64,000 bases of DNA, taken from assembly GCF_000720175.1 (NCBI RefSeq), contig NZ_JOIX01000027.1, forward strand, positions 1 to 64,000, read 5' to 3'. The notes beneath the pieces were generated by a model. It was given only the letters and a program-made list of their open reading frames with translations, had not been told where the DNA came from and did not search any database. The translations under genes and the position numbers were made by a program. Below, piece by piece: positions 8,088-17,335 of this stretch. Origin of the DNA: Streptomyces sp. NRRL S-337. GTDB lineage: Bacteria > Actinomycetota > Actinomycetes > Streptomycetales > Streptomycetaceae. Position 1 is the stretch's first letter. Each line of letters starts with the position of its first letter.

Positions 8088-8906
8088 TCATTCGGTGCGC
8101 CGCCGGATCTTGTTCCCGAGCCACACCAGCGGGTCGTACTTCCGGTCCGCTGCGCGTTCCTTGAGCGGGATCAGCGCATTGTCGGTGATCTTGATGTGCT
8201 CGGGGCAGACCTCGGTGCAGCACTTGGTGATGTTGCAGTAGCCCAGCCCGTGCTCGTCCTGCGCGGTGCGCTTGCGGTCGATGCCGGACTCCGGCGCCGC
8301 GTCCAGCGGATGCATGTCCAGCTCGGCGATCCGCATCAGGAACCGCGGACCGGCGAACGCCGCCTTGTTCTCCTCGTGGTCACGGACCACATGGCAGGTG
8401 TCCTGGCACAGGAAGCACTCGATGCACTTGCGGAACTCCTGCGAGCGGCCCACGTCCTCCTGCTGCATGCGGTACTCGCCCGGCCCCAGCTCCGGCGGCG
8501 GCACGAACGCCGGGATCTCCCGGGCCTTGGCGTAGTTGAAGGACACGTCGGTGACCAGGTCACGCACCACCGGGAACGCCCGCATCGGCGTCACCGTGAT
8601 CGTCTCCGTACGCTCGAACACCGACATCCGGGTCATGCACATCAGCCGCGGCCGGCCGTTGATCTCCGCGCTGCACGAACCGCACTTGCCCGCCTTGCAG
8701 TTCCAGCGGACCGCGAGGTCCGGGGCCTGGGTGGCCTGCAGCCGGTGGATGATGTCGAGGACCACCTCGCCCTCGTGCACCTCGACCGTGAAGTCCGAAA
8801 GCGCCCCGCCGTCCGTGTCGCCCCGCCACACCCGGAAGTGCGCCTGGTAGGCGCCGGACGCTCCCGGCTGCTCCGCCACGTGCTGCGCTGTCTGCTGCTC
8901 GGTCAC
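8088..8906 (-). CDS. sdhB: succinate dehydrogenase iron-sulfur subunit
   Basis: This 272-aa subunit passes electrons from FAD in SdhA to the membrane anchor. A plant-type [2Fe-2S] cluster motif (CKAGKCGSCSAEINGRPRLMC split over about 21 residues) is followed by CIECFLCQDTC and CNITKCCTEVCP, which bind the [4Fe-4S] and [3Fe-4S] clusters. The GTG start at 8906 overlaps the sdhA stop as GTGA, so translation is coupled. An upstream extension in the same frame is an sdhA shadow. The protein resembles the actinobacterial Sdh1 branch rather than the classical mitochondrial type, consistent with its partner subunits. Confidence 0.93.
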   Translation of the reverse strand: MTEQQTAQHVAEQPGASGAYQAHFRVWRGDTDGGALSDFTVEVHEGEVVLDIIHRLQATQAPDLAVRWNCKAGKCGSCSAEINGRPRLMCMTRMSVFERTETITVTPMRAFPVVRDLVTDVSFNYAKAREIPAFVPPPELGPGEYRMQQEDVGRSQEFRKCIECFLCQDTCHVVRDHEENKAAFAGPRFLMRIAELDMHPLDAAPESGIDRKRTAQDEHGLGYCNITKCCTEVCPEHIKITDNALIPLKERAADRKYDPLVWLGNKIRRRTE

Positions 8907-10870
8907 CGGGTCAGCTCCTCGTCGGTCAGGTACTTCGCCAGCTCGTCCTTCTCGAACAGCTCCAGCAGGTCGCGGCGGATCGGCGGGGTTTCCCGCCGGG
9001 CCAGCCGGATCTGGCCCAGCGACGGGTCCGCGGCCCGGGCGTCGCCCTGCGGATCGGCCAGTTCGCAGACGAGGTTGATGTTGCGCCAGCTCCGGTCCAT
9101 CGCCGGGTGGTCGTCGCGGGTGTGCCCGCCGCGGCTCTCCTCGCGCTCCAGCGCCGCCCGCGCCACGCACTCGCTGACCAGCAGCATGTTCCGCAGGTCG
9201 ATGGCCAGGTGCCAGCCCGGGTTGTACTGCCGGTGGCCCTCGACGCCGGCCCGCCGGGCCCGCACCCGCAGATCGGCCAGCCGCTTGAGCGCCTCGAACA
9301 TCTCGCTCTCCTTGCGGATGATGCCGACCAGGTCGTTCATCGCCTGCTGGAGCTCCTGGTGCAGGGTGTACGGGTTCTCCGCCGGGCCGCGGTCGGCGGC
9401 GCCCTCCCGCTCCTCGCCCTCGGCGCTGAACGGACGGAGCGCCTCCGCCTCCGCCGCGTCGATCTGCAGCGGATCGGCCGCCGGCCGCGCGGTCAGCCCG
9501 GTCACGTACTCGGCCGCGTACAGACCCGCCCGGCGGCCGAAGACCAGCAGGTCGGAGAGGGAATTGCCGCCCAGGCGGTTGGAGCCGTGCATGCCGCCGG
9601 CCACCTCACCGGCGGCGAACAGCCCCGGTACGCCGGTCGCCGCCGCGGTGTCGGGGTCCACGTCCACCCCGCCCATCACGTAGTGGCAGGTCGGCCCGAC
9701 CTCCATCGGCTCCGCCGTGATGTCGACGTCCGCCAGCTCCTTGAACTGGTGGTGCATCGACGGCAGCCGGCGCTTGATCACCTCGGCCGGCATCCGGGTC
9801 GAGACGTCCAGGAAGACGCCGCCGTGCGGGGAGCCGCGGCCCGCCTTGACCTCGGCGTTGATGGCCCGGGCGACCTCGTCGCGGGGCAGCAGCTCCGGCG
9901 GGCGGCGGTTGTGGTCCGGGTCCTCGTACCAGCGGTCGCCCTCGTCCTCGGTCTCGGCGTACTTCTCCTTGAAGACGTCCGGGATGTAGCCGAACATGAA
10001 GCGCTTGCCGTCGCTGTTGCGCAGCACGCCGCCGTCACCGCGCACCGATTCGGTGACCAGGATGCCCTTGACCGACGGCGGCCAGACCATGCCGGTCGGG
10101 TGGAACTGCACGAACTCCATGTTGATCAGGGGCGCCCCGGCCAGCAGCGCCAGCGCGTGCCCGTCGCCGGTGTACTCCCAGGAGTTCGACGTCACCTTGA
10201 AGGACTTGCCGATGCCTCCGGTGGCCAGCACCACCGCGGGCGCCTCCAGCACGAAGAACCGGCCGGACTCCCGCTCGTAGCAGAAGGTGCCGGACACCTT
10301 GCCGGAGCCCGTGGCGGAGCCGCTCTTCGACTCCGTGAGGACCCGGGTGACCGTGCACTCCTGGAAGACCTTCAGCCGGGCGTCGTACGCGCCGAACTCC
10401 TTCTCGTCCTCCTGCTGCAGCGAGACGATCTTCTGCTGGAGGGTGCGGATCAGCTCCAGGCCGGTGCGGTCGCCGACGTGCGCCAGGCGCGGGTACTCAT
10501 GGCCGCCGAAGTTGCGCTGGGAGATCCGGCCGTCGGGCGTCCGGTCGAACAGCGCGCCCCAGGTCTCCAGTTCCCAGACCCGGTCCGGCGCCTCCCGGGC
10601 GTGCAGCTCGGCCATCCGCCAGTGGTTGAGGAACTTCCCGCCGCGCATGGTGTCGCGGAAGTGGACCTGCCAGTTGTCGTGCTCGTTGGCGTTGCCCATG
10701 CTGGCCGCGATACCGCCCTCGGCCATCACCGTATGGGCCTTGCCGAACAGGGACTTGCAGATCACGGCCGTCCGCATGCCTGCCTCGCGGGCCTCGATGG
10801 CGGCGCGCAGCCCGGCGCCGCCCGCGCCCACCACGACCACGTCCCATGTCTGCCGGTCCACATGCGCCAT
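8903..10870 (-). CDS. sdhA: succinate dehydrogenase flavoprotein subunit
   Basis: This 655-aa FAD subunit oxidises succinate to fumarate at the cytoplasmic face. The N-terminal dinucleotide fold reads DVVVVGAGGAGLRAAIEA. The FAD-attachment and lid regions include KSLFGKAHTVMAEGGIAASMGNANEHD. The active-site region has FVQFHPTGMVW and the C-terminal helical domain follows HGSNRLGGNSLSDLLVFGRRAG. ATG 10870 is used; GGAAGG at 10883-10888 lies 12 nt upstream, a slightly long spacing. It is the middle gene of sdhC-sdhA-sdhB, 88 bp after sdhC. Confidence 0.94.
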   Translation of the reverse strand: MAHVDRQTWDVVVVGAGGAGLRAAIEAREAGMRTAVICKSLFGKAHTVMAEGGIAASMGNANEHDNWQVHFRDTMRGGKFLNHWRMAELHAREAPDRVWELETWGALFDRTPDGRISQRNFGGHEYPRLAHVGDRTGLELIRTLQQKIVSLQQEDEKEFGAYDARLKVFQECTVTRVLTESKSGSATGSGKVSGTFCYERESGRFFVLEAPAVVLATGGIGKSFKVTSNSWEYTGDGHALALLAGAPLINMEFVQFHPTGMVWPPSVKGILVTESVRGDGGVLRNSDGKRFMFGYIPDVFKEKYAETEDEGDRWYEDPDHNRRPPELLPRDEVARAINAEVKAGRGSPHGGVFLDVSTRMPAEVIKRRLPSMHHQFKELADVDITAEPMEVGPTCHYVMGGVDVDPDTAAATGVPGLFAAGEVAGGMHGSNRLGGNSLSDLLVFGRRAGLYAAEYVTGLTARPAADPLQIDAAEAEALRPFSAEGEEREGAADRGPAENPYTLHQELQQAMNDLVGIIRKESEMFEALKRLADLRVRARRAGVEGHRQYNPGWHLAIDLRNMLLVSECVARAALEREESRGGHTRDDHPAMDRSWRNINLVCELADPQGDARAADPSLGQIRLARRETPPIRRDLLELFEKDELAKYLTDEELTR

Positions 10871-10958
10871 CGGGGGGCACAACCTTCCTTGGAGAACTGT
10901 CGTAGGAACAGGAGTTGTTGAGGGAGAGGGGAGGGGTACGGGTTCGAGGCGCGCCGCG

Positions 10959-11786
10959 TCAGAAGAAGCGCGGGTCCGCGAACGCCCCGCTGGCCAGCAG
11001 GAAGACGTAGAAGTCCGCCAGCGCCACGCTGATCAGCGACGACCAGGCGAGCAGCATGTGCCGCTCGTTGAGCTTGCCGATCCAGCCCCAGAGCCGGTAG
11101 CGCACCGGGTGCTTGGAGAAGTGCCGCAGCCGGCCGCCGACGATGTGCCGGCAGGAGTGGCAGGAGAGGGTGTACGCCCAGATCAGCACGATGTTGGCGA
11201 GGAACACCAGGCTGCCCAGGCCCATGTGGCCCCAGGCGTAGTGCTCGTCGCGGAAGGTGAGCACGGTGTCGTAGGTCAGCACGCCGGCCACCAGCACCGC
11301 GAAGTAGAAGAAGTAGCGGTGGATGTTCTGCAGGATCAGCGGGAACCGGGTCTCGCCGGTGTACTTCTTGTGCGGCTCGGCGACCGCACAGGCCGGCGGC
11401 GAGGCCCAGAAGCCCCGGTAGTAGGCCTTGCGGTAGTAGTAGCAGGTGAGCCGGAAGCCCAGCGGGAAGATCAGGATGAGCAGCGCGGGGGACAGGCCCC
11501 ACCAGCTCCCGAAGATCTCCCAGTTGGGCCCGCCGCGCATGGTGTGGCAGTTCTCCGCCAGGCACGGCGAGTAGAACGGCGAGACGTAGGGCGCGCTGTA
11601 GTAGTCGGCGTTCGCGAACGCCCGCCAGGTCGAGTAGACGATGAACGCGAGCAGTCCCGCGGCGGTGGTGGCCGGTGCCAGCCACCAGCGGTCGGTCCGC
11701 AGATGGCGGGCCGGGATGGCGGCGCGCGACGGGGTGTGCACGCCGGTCGTGCCCGTTGGTGAGGTGGGTTCGGTGCCAGTGGCCAA
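10959..11786 (-). CDS. sdhC: succinate dehydrogenase membrane anchor, Sdh1 type
   Basis: This 275-aa membrane protein has about five hydrophobic helices, including LAPATTAAGLLAFIVYSTW, GLSPALLILIFPLGF and MGLGSLVFLANIVLIWAYTL. Histidines in or next to helices (QNIHRYFFYF, WGHMGLG, CHSCRHIVGG) could bind haem or line the quinone site. The length and single-anchor layout fit the Sdh1 complexes of actinobacteria, not the SdhC plus SdhD pair. The start codon is TTG 11786, supported by GGAG 6 nt upstream; no ATG or GTG fits. It is first of the three sdh genes, about 100 bp after a small conserved gene. Confidence 0.87.
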   Translation of the reverse strand: MATGTEPTSPTGTTGVHTPSRAAIPARHLRTDRWWLAPATTAAGLLAFIVYSTWRAFANADYYSAPYVSPFYSPCLAENCHTMRGGPNWEIFGSWWGLSPALLILIFPLGFRLTCYYYRKAYYRGFWASPPACAVAEPHKKYTGETRFPLILQNIHRYFFYFAVLVAGVLTYDTVLTFRDEHYAWGHMGLGSLVFLANIVLIWAYTLSCHSCRHIVGGRLRHFSKHPVRYRLWGWIGKLNERHMLLAWSSLISVALADFYVFLLASGAFADPRFF

Positions 11787-11888
11787 CGTCGGTCTCCGTG
11801 AAGGGCGCTCCGTCGGGGCGCGGCGGGGCGGGATGAGGGGCGGACGGGATGGTGCCCGGGGGGAGGTCTCCTCCTGCGGCTCGGTCCG

Positions 11889-12188
11889 TCAGGGGGCGTG
11901 CCCGTGTCTCGACCCGAGGCCCTCGTCGTCGGCGCCGGCCCACAGCGCGGAGTTGTAGGGCGCGTCGGAGATCGTGACCATCTCGGCCGCGACGGCCTGC
12001 CCGCGGGCGGCCGGTCCGCCGGCCGCGCTCTGCTTGAGCAGGGCGAGGCTCTGCCGCAGGTGGTCGGTGTCGCTCCGGACCCGGCGGATGTCCAGGCCGC
12101 CGCCGAGCCGCACCTCGAGTCTGCCCACCGACCGGACCAGGTCGTCCAGGTTGCGTTCAACCGCCGTCAATTCGTCCTGAAGGGACAT
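11889..12188 (-). CDS. small coiled-coil protein upstream of sdh genes
   Basis: This 99-aa protein begins MSLQDELTAVERNLDDLVRS and is dominated by charged heptad-like helices up to about residue 55 (RSDTDHLRQSLALLKQSA). The C-terminal half is disordered and ends ADDEGLGSRHGHAP. No signal peptide or membrane helix is seen. ATG 12188 has GAGGG 7 nt upstream. It lies 102 bp upstream of sdhC on the same strand and may share its transcript. I do not recognise a named family; a structural or regulatory role near Sdh is only suggested by position. Confidence 0.72.
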   Translation of the reverse strand: MSLQDELTAVERNLDDLVRSVGRLEVRLGGGLDIRRVRSDTDHLRQSLALLKQSAAGGPAARGQAVAAEMVTISDAPYNSALWAGADDEGLGSRHGHAP

Positions 12189-12595
12189 AACGTGCCCTCA
12201 CTTTTGAAGGTGTGCTGGGCGATCTCATGCGCCCGAGAGTGTCGCGCGTCACAGTAGGGCTTGGGAAGGGGTCCAACGCCACTACGACTCGAACCGGTGC
12301 GTTTCGGAACCCATGCGTCACGACGGGGGTCGAACGCCATTGCGGGAAACGGCGGAGGTCGCGCCCTGCGCGCCCCCCTTGAGCGCCGGCTCCCACTCCG
12401 CCGTACGGGCCTGATGTTGGCCCGGTCGGGTGGCCTTGGCGGGGCGGTCGCCGTGTCGGGATGCCGGTCCGTCTCCGGTCGCCTTCAGTAGGGATGCCAT
12501 AGATGTGATGAGCCGCAAAGTCGGCCGAACGTGGTGCGCCGGTCAGCACCAGCGCGGTGCTCGGCGCGGCGCGGGCGAGCCCGGAGGTAACCGTC
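12189..12595. other. divergent intergenic region, sdh cluster / binding protein
   Basis: Some 400 bp between divergent genes must contain promoters for both. I see no confident -10/-35 pair. A small hairpin AGCACC-N5-GGTGCT lies at 12545-12561. A strong GGAGGT at 12583-12588 belongs to the gene at 12596. No gene is supported here. Confidence 0.5.
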
Positions 12596-14995
12596 ATGAC
12601 CGACCACGACCACCCCTCAGGCCGCCGCACGGCGGGCCGCAGACGCCGCTGTGCCGCCCTCGTCGCGGCGGGGGTGCTGCTCCCCCTGCCAGCCCTGGCC
12701 GGATGCAGCAGCGACGACCGGGAGGCGTCCGCCGAGGCGTCCCAGGACATCGCCCCGGCGCCGCGCAGCGAGCTCAAGGACGGCGGCACCCTGCGCTGGG
12801 CCGTCGACGCGATGCCCGGCACCTTCAACGCCTTCCAGGCCGACGCCGACGCCACCACCGCCCGCATCACCGGCGCGGTGCTGCCCAGCATGTTCACCGT
12901 CGACGCCAACGGCACCCCGCAGCGCAACGCCGACTACCTCGACGCCGCCGACGTCAGCGCCCGCGACCCCAAGCAGGTCGTCACGTACAAGATCAATCCC
13001 AAGGCGCGGTGGAGCGACGGCAAGCCGATCACCGCCGCGGACTTCATCGCCCAGTGGACCGCGCTCCGCGGCAAGAACAACGCGTTCTGGACCGCCCGCA
13101 ACGCCGGTTACGACCGGATCGGCAAGGTCGAACAGGGCGCCGGCGCCCACGAGGTCAAGGTCACCTTCGCCCGCCCCTACGCCGACTGGCGCTCACTGTT
13201 CACCCCGCTCTACCCGCGGAGCGTGATGGGCAACCCCAACGCCTTCAACGACGGGGTGCGCGAGCGGCTCGAGGTCGGCGCCGGCCCCTTCCTGGTGCAG
13301 AAGCGCGACGCCGACGAGGGGCGGGTCGTCCTGGTCCGCAACCCCTCGTGGTGGGGCGCCCGCGCCAAGCTGGCCAAGATCGTGCTGCAGGCGCTGCCGG
13401 CGGACAAGCGGGCCGCGGCACTGGCCGACGGCTCCATCGACGTCGCCGCGGTCGACCAGACCGCCGCCAAGCGGGTCGAGGCGGCCGGAAAGGCGGACGG
13501 CAACGCGGGCCCACAGCCCGGCCGGGCGGCCGGCTCCGGCACCAGGGCCGCCGCCGGGAGCAAGGCGCTGCGCCGCTACGTCATCCACAAGGCCCTGGAA
13601 CCCGCCTACACCCAGCTCGCCCTCAACGGCAGCAGCGGCCCGCTGGCCGACGACCGGGTGCGCCGCGCGGTGGCCCGCGCCATCGACCGGCAGGCCCTCG
13701 CCGACACCGTACTGAAGCCGCTCGACCTGCCGTCCAAGCCGCTCGGCAGCCATCTGCTGATGGCCGGGCAGCCGGGCTACGAGGACCACAGCGACGCGCT
13801 CGGTGACCAGGATGCCGGCGCCGCCAAGGCGCTGCTCGCCGACGCCGGCTGGAAGCCCGACGGTGCCGGCCACCAGCAGGCCGGCGAGAAGGCCGGCGCC
13901 CCCGCGCCCGGCGGCTGGCTCGGCGCCCGCGACTACGGCGACGAGGACGAGGACGAGCGCTCCGACGACCGCGCGGACGACGGGGACGGCGACGAGGGGG
14001 GCTACGACCCGGACGCCGACGGTGCCGCCGACGGCCGCAACCCCGGCCGCCCGGTCCCCGCCCAGGCCGTCCGGCCCGCCAAGGGTGACCACGGGGAGGG
14101 CGCCCGGCCCGCCGCGGCAAAGGCCCCGCTGTCCTTCACCGGCGCGGTCGGCTCCGAGGTCCAGCAGGCCGCCCTGCTGCGGCAGAGCGCCGCCTTCTAC
14201 AAGGACGCGGCCGCCGCCGAGAAGGAGGACTCCGACGGCGACACCGACTCCGACGCCTACGCCAAGTACAAGCGGTACAAGAAGAGCGCCGCACAGGCGC
14301 TGAGCGCCGCCGAGGTGATCGAGACCGGACAGGGCCACGACCTGCCCGGATCCGGCGGCCACCCCGGTGCCGAGCACGCCGCCGTCCCGCGCTCCTACGA
14401 CGCCCCGCTCGCCGCCGCCCCGCCGGCCGGCGACAAGGCCGGCCGGCGAAACGGCGGCCTCGCCGTCAAGAAGGACGGCAAGCCGCTCACCCTGCGCTTC
14501 GTGCTCCCCGACGGCGCGGCCTCCGAGCAGCTGCGCACCGTGGGCAGCCGGATCGCCGCGATGCTTGCCAAGATCGGCGTGCAGACCTCCCTCCAGCGGG
14601 TCTCCGACGCCAGCTACTTCCAGGACCACGTGGCCTCCGGCGACTACGACCTGGCGCTGTACTCCTGGCCCGGCACCGCCTACCCGGCCACCGACGCCCG
14701 GCCGATCTACGCCAAGCCGCAGCCCGCGCCGGACGGCTCGCTGACCGTCGAGCAGAACTACACCCGGGTCGGCACCGACCACATCGACCAGCTCTTCGAC
14801 CAGGCCGCCTCCGAGCTGGACGAGGACTCCGCGCGCACGCTCGTGGAGCAGGCCGACGCCCGGATCTGGGCCGCCGCCGGCTCGATCCCGCTCTACCAGC
14901 GGCCCGAGCTGGTGGCCACGAAGAAGTCGCTCGCCAACGTCGGCGCCTTCGGCTTCGCCACTCCGCGCTTCCAGGACATCGGCTACCGGAAATAA
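12596..14995 (+). CDS. peptide-binding lipoprotein with a 200-aa acidic insert
   Basis: This is a family 5 (OppA/DppA-like) extracellular solute-binding protein, 799 aa, against about 550-600 aa for the family. The signal peptide ends at a lipobox (PALAGC), so it is a membrane-anchored lipoprotein. The core begins LKDGGTLRWAVDAMPGTFN and contains WSDGKPITAADFIAQW. At about residue 420, after AKALLADAGWKPDG, the fold is interrupted by about 200 residues. These comprise an Asp/Glu-rich stretch (DEDEDERSDDRADDGDGDE), a helical part with FYKDAAAAEKE and YKRYKKSAAQAL, and a Gly/Pro linker. The family sequence resumes at about 620 with KKDGKPLTLRFVLPDG. ATG 12596 follows GGAGGT with 7-nt spacing. 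No permease genes follow; typA is next. Ligand unknown. Confidence 0.88.
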   Translation: MTDHDHPSGRRTAGRRRRCAALVAAGVLLPLPALAGCSSDDREASAEASQDIAPAPRSELKDGGTLRWAVDAMPGTFNAFQADADATTARITGAVLPSMFTVDANGTPQRNADYLDAADVSARDPKQVVTYKINPKARWSDGKPITAADFIAQWTALRGKNNAFWTARNAGYDRIGKVEQGAGAHEVKVTFARPYADWRSLFTPLYPRSVMGNPNAFNDGVRERLEVGAGPFLVQKRDADEGRVVLVRNPSWWGARAKLAKIVLQALPADKRAAALADGSIDVAAVDQTAAKRVEAAGKADGNAGPQPGRAAGSGTRAAAGSKALRRYVIHKALEPAYTQLALNGSSGPLADDRVRRAVARAIDRQALADTVLKPLDLPSKPLGSHLLMAGQPGYEDHSDALGDQDAGAAKALLADAGWKPDGAGHQQAGEKAGAPAPGGWLGARDYGDEDEDERSDDRADDGDGDEGGYDPDADGAADGRNPGRPVPAQAVRPAKGDHGEGARPAAAKAPLSFTGAVGSEVQQAALLRQSAAFYKDAAAAEKEDSDGDTDSDAYAKYKRYKKSAAQALSAAEVIETGQGHDLPGSGGHPGAEHAAVPRSYDAPLAAAPPAGDKAGRRNGGLAVKKDGKPLTLRFVLPDGAASEQLRTVGSRIAAMLAKIGVQTSLQRVSDASYFQDHVASGDYDLALYSWPGTAYPATDARPIYAKPQPAPDGSLTVEQNYTRVGTDHIDQLFDQAASELDEDSARTLVEQADARIWAAAGSIPLYQRPELVATKKSLANVGAFGFATPRFQDIGYRK

Positions 14996-15070
14996 GACCC
15001 GGGAAGACCCCGGACAGACCCCGCGCAACCCCTCTTTTCGAAAGGGAAGCGCAGGTCAGCGGTGCTGTGT

Positions 15071-15105
15071 ACGGGCTGGGGCGGCCTTTGTCGCCCCAGC
15101 CCCGT
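15071..15105 (+). terminator. hairpin between binding protein gene and typA
   Basis: ACGGGCTGGGGCG pairs with CGCCCCAGCCCCGT across an 8-nt loop, with one bulged G. It is 75 bp after the binding-protein stop and 95 bp before typA. It could end the upstream transcript or form part of the typA leader; no U-tract follows. Confidence 0.55.
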
Positions 15106-15199
15106 ACCATGGGGTGAGGCCGTGGCGTCTTCATGCCCGGCGGGCGCGCGTACCGGTCCGTACGCGCTGCCATCCACGATTCCGGGAGAAGCACCGCTA

Positions 15200-17104
15200 G
15201 TGCCCACGCGCCACGACATTCGTAATGTAGCCATCGTCGCCCACGTCGACCACGGCAAGACGACCCTCGTCGACGCCATGCTGAAGCAGGCCGGCGCGTT
15301 CGCCGAGCACGCCGCCGAGAAGCTCGACGACCGGATGATGGACTCCAACGACCTGGAGCGTGAGAAGGGCATCACGATCCTCGCCAAGAACACGGCGGTG
15401 AAGTATCACCCCAAGGACGGCGGGGAGCCCATCACGATCAACATCATCGACACCCCCGGCCACGCCGACTTCGGCGGTGAGGTCGAGCGCGGCCTGTCGA
15501 TGGTCGACGCGGTCGTCCTGCTGGTCGACGCCTCCGAGGGTCCGCTGCCGCAGACCCGCTTCGTGCTCCGCAAGGCCCTCGCGGCCCGGATGCCGGTCAT
15601 CCTGTGCATCAACAAGACCGACCGCCCGGACTCCCGCATCGACGAGGTCGTCAACGAGACCTACGACCTCTTCCTCGACCTCGACGCGGACGAGGACCAG
15701 ATCGAGTTCCCGATCGTCTACGCCTGCGCCCGGGACGGCGTCGCCTCGCTGACCAAGCCGGAGGACGGCACGGTCCCGGCCGACAGCACCAACCTGGAGC
15801 CGTTCTTCACCACGCTGCTGGAGCACGTCCCCGCGCCCGAGTACGACGAGACCGCCCCGCTGCAGGCGCACGTCACCAACCTCGACGCGGACAACTTCCT
15901 CGGCCGCATCGCGCTGCTCCGCGTCGAGCAGGGCGAGCTGCGCAAGGGCCAGAACGTCGCCTGGATCAAGCGCGACGGCTCGATCTCCAACGTCCGCATC
16001 ACCGAGCTGATGATGACCGAGGCGCTCACCCGCAAGCCCGCCGAGAAGGCCGGCCCGGGCGACATCTGCGCGGTCGCCGGTATCCCCGACATCATGATCG
16101 GCGAGACGCTGGCCGACCCGGAGAACCCGATCGCGCTGCCGCTGATCACGGTCGACGAGCCCGCGATCTCCATGACCATCGGTACGAACACCTCGCCGCT
16201 GGTCGGCCGCGGCGGCACGGGCAAGGGCGCGGACGCCAAGGCCGCGGTCAAGGACCGCAAGGTCACCGCCCGCCAGGTCAAGGACCGTCTGGAGCGCGAG
16301 CTGATCGGTAACGTCTCGCTGCGCGTGCTGGACACCGAGCGCCCCGACGCCTGGGAGGTGCAGGGCCGCGGTGAGCTGGCGCTGGCCATCCTGGTCGAGC
16401 AGATGCGCCGCGAGGGCTTCGAGATGACCATCGGCAAGCCGCAGGTCGTCACCAAGCAGGTCGACGGCAAGACCTACGAGCCCGTCGAGCGCATGACCAT
16501 CGACGTGCCCGAGGAGCACATGGGCGCCGTCACCCAGCTCATGGGTGTCCGCAAGGGCCGAATGGACAACATGTCCAACCACGGCTCGGGCTGGGTCCGG
16601 ATGGAGTTCGTCGTCCCGTCCCGCGGTCTGATCGGCTTCCGTACGGAGTTCCTCACCAACACCCGCGGCACCGGTATCGCGCACTCCATCCACGAGGGTC
16701 ACGAGCCGTGGTTCGGCACGCTGACCACCCGTAACAACGGCTCCCTGGTGGCCGACCGCGCCGGTTCCGTCACCGCCTTCGCGATGACGAACCTCCAGGA
16801 GCGCGGTGTGCTCTTCACCGACCCGGGCACCGAGGTGTACGAGGGCATGATCGTCGGCGAGAACTCCCGCGCCGACGACATGGACGTCAACATCACCAAG
16901 GAGAAGAAGCTCACCAACATGCGCTCCTCCTCCGCCGACTCCTTCGAGGCGATCGTGCCGCCGCGCAAGCTGTCGCTGGAGCAGTCCCTGGAGTTCTGCC
17001 GCGACGACGAGTGCGTCGAGGTGACCCCGGAGGCCGTGCGCATCCGCAAGGTCGTCCTGGACCAGAAGGAGCGCGGCCGCACCGCGTCGCGCGCGAAGCG
17101 CTGA
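15200..17104 (+). CDS. typA: TypA/BipA ribosome-associated GTPase
   Basis: This 634-aa translational GTPase is homologous to EF-G and LepA and binds the ribosome under stress. The G1 loop is [16 protein letters not shown]3 is [16 protein letters not shown] and G4 is NKTDRP. The C-terminal half contains the TypA-specific region ([18 protein letters not shown]). The start is GTG 15200, with GGGAGAAG about 8 nt before it, giving [22 protein letters not shown], the expected N-terminus; the open frame upstream is leader. The gene is single and closed by an excellent terminator at 17165. Confidence 0.96.
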   Translation: MPTRHDIRNVAIVAHVDHGKTTLVDAMLKQAGAFAEHAAEKLDDRMMDSNDLEREKGITILAKNTAVKYHPKDGGEPITINIIDTPGHADFGGEVERGLSMVDAVVLLVDASEGPLPQTRFVLRKALAARMPVILCINKTDRPDSRIDEVVNETYDLFLDLDADEDQIEFPIVYACARDGVASLTKPEDGTVPADSTNLEPFFTTLLEHVPAPEYDETAPLQAHVTNLDADNFLGRIALLRVEQGELRKGQNVAWIKRDGSISNVRITELMMTEALTRKPAEKAGPGDICAVAGIPDIMIGETLADPENPIALPLITVDEPAISMTIGTNTSPLVGRGGTGKGADAKAAVKDRKVTARQVKDRLERELIGNVSLRVLDTERPDAWEVQGRGELALAILVEQMRREGFEMTIGKPQVVTKQVDGKTYEPVERMTIDVPEEHMGAVTQLMGVRKGRMDNMSNHGSGWVRMEFVVPSRGLIGFRTEFLTNTRGTGIAHSIHEGHEPWFGTLTTRNNGSLVADRAGSVTAFAMTNLQERGVLFTDPGTEVYEGMIVGENSRADDMDVNITKEKKLTNMRSSSADSFEAIVPPRKLSLEQSLEFCRDDECVEVTPEAVRIRKVVLDQKERGRTASRAKR

Positions 17105-17164
17105 GGTCCACTCCCCACGTACTCGGGCGCAGCGCCGCGGCCCCTCCCGTGAGTGGGTGAATTG

Positions 17165-17215
17165 AGGCCGGTGGGGGTGCACGTGATCATTCACGTGCAC
17201 CCCCACCGGCCTTTT
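17165..17215 (+). terminator. typA rho-independent terminator
   Basis: Perfect 21-bp stem from GGCCGGTGGGGG inward to CACGTGA, loop TCAT (17187-17190), followed by TTTT. It is the most canonical intrinsic terminator in the window. Confidence 0.95.
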
Positions 17216-17335
17216 CGCTTTCCCACTACGGAAGAGGGTGGCCAATCGGAGTAGCGATGGCCGCCGCTGACGTGCGGTACGTCCCGGTTTGCGATCTCAT
17301 GTGCCTAGGCTTGATCGCGGACCTGAGGAGGCGTC

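Noticed and set aside
13193..15028. 611-codon minus-strand frame
   Set aside because: Antisense to the insert-containing binding protein. The acidic insert itself reads well in the plus-strand frame with normal codon use.
15197..17245. 682-codon minus-strand frame over typA
   Set aside because: Antisense to typA and to its terminator; no plausible domains.
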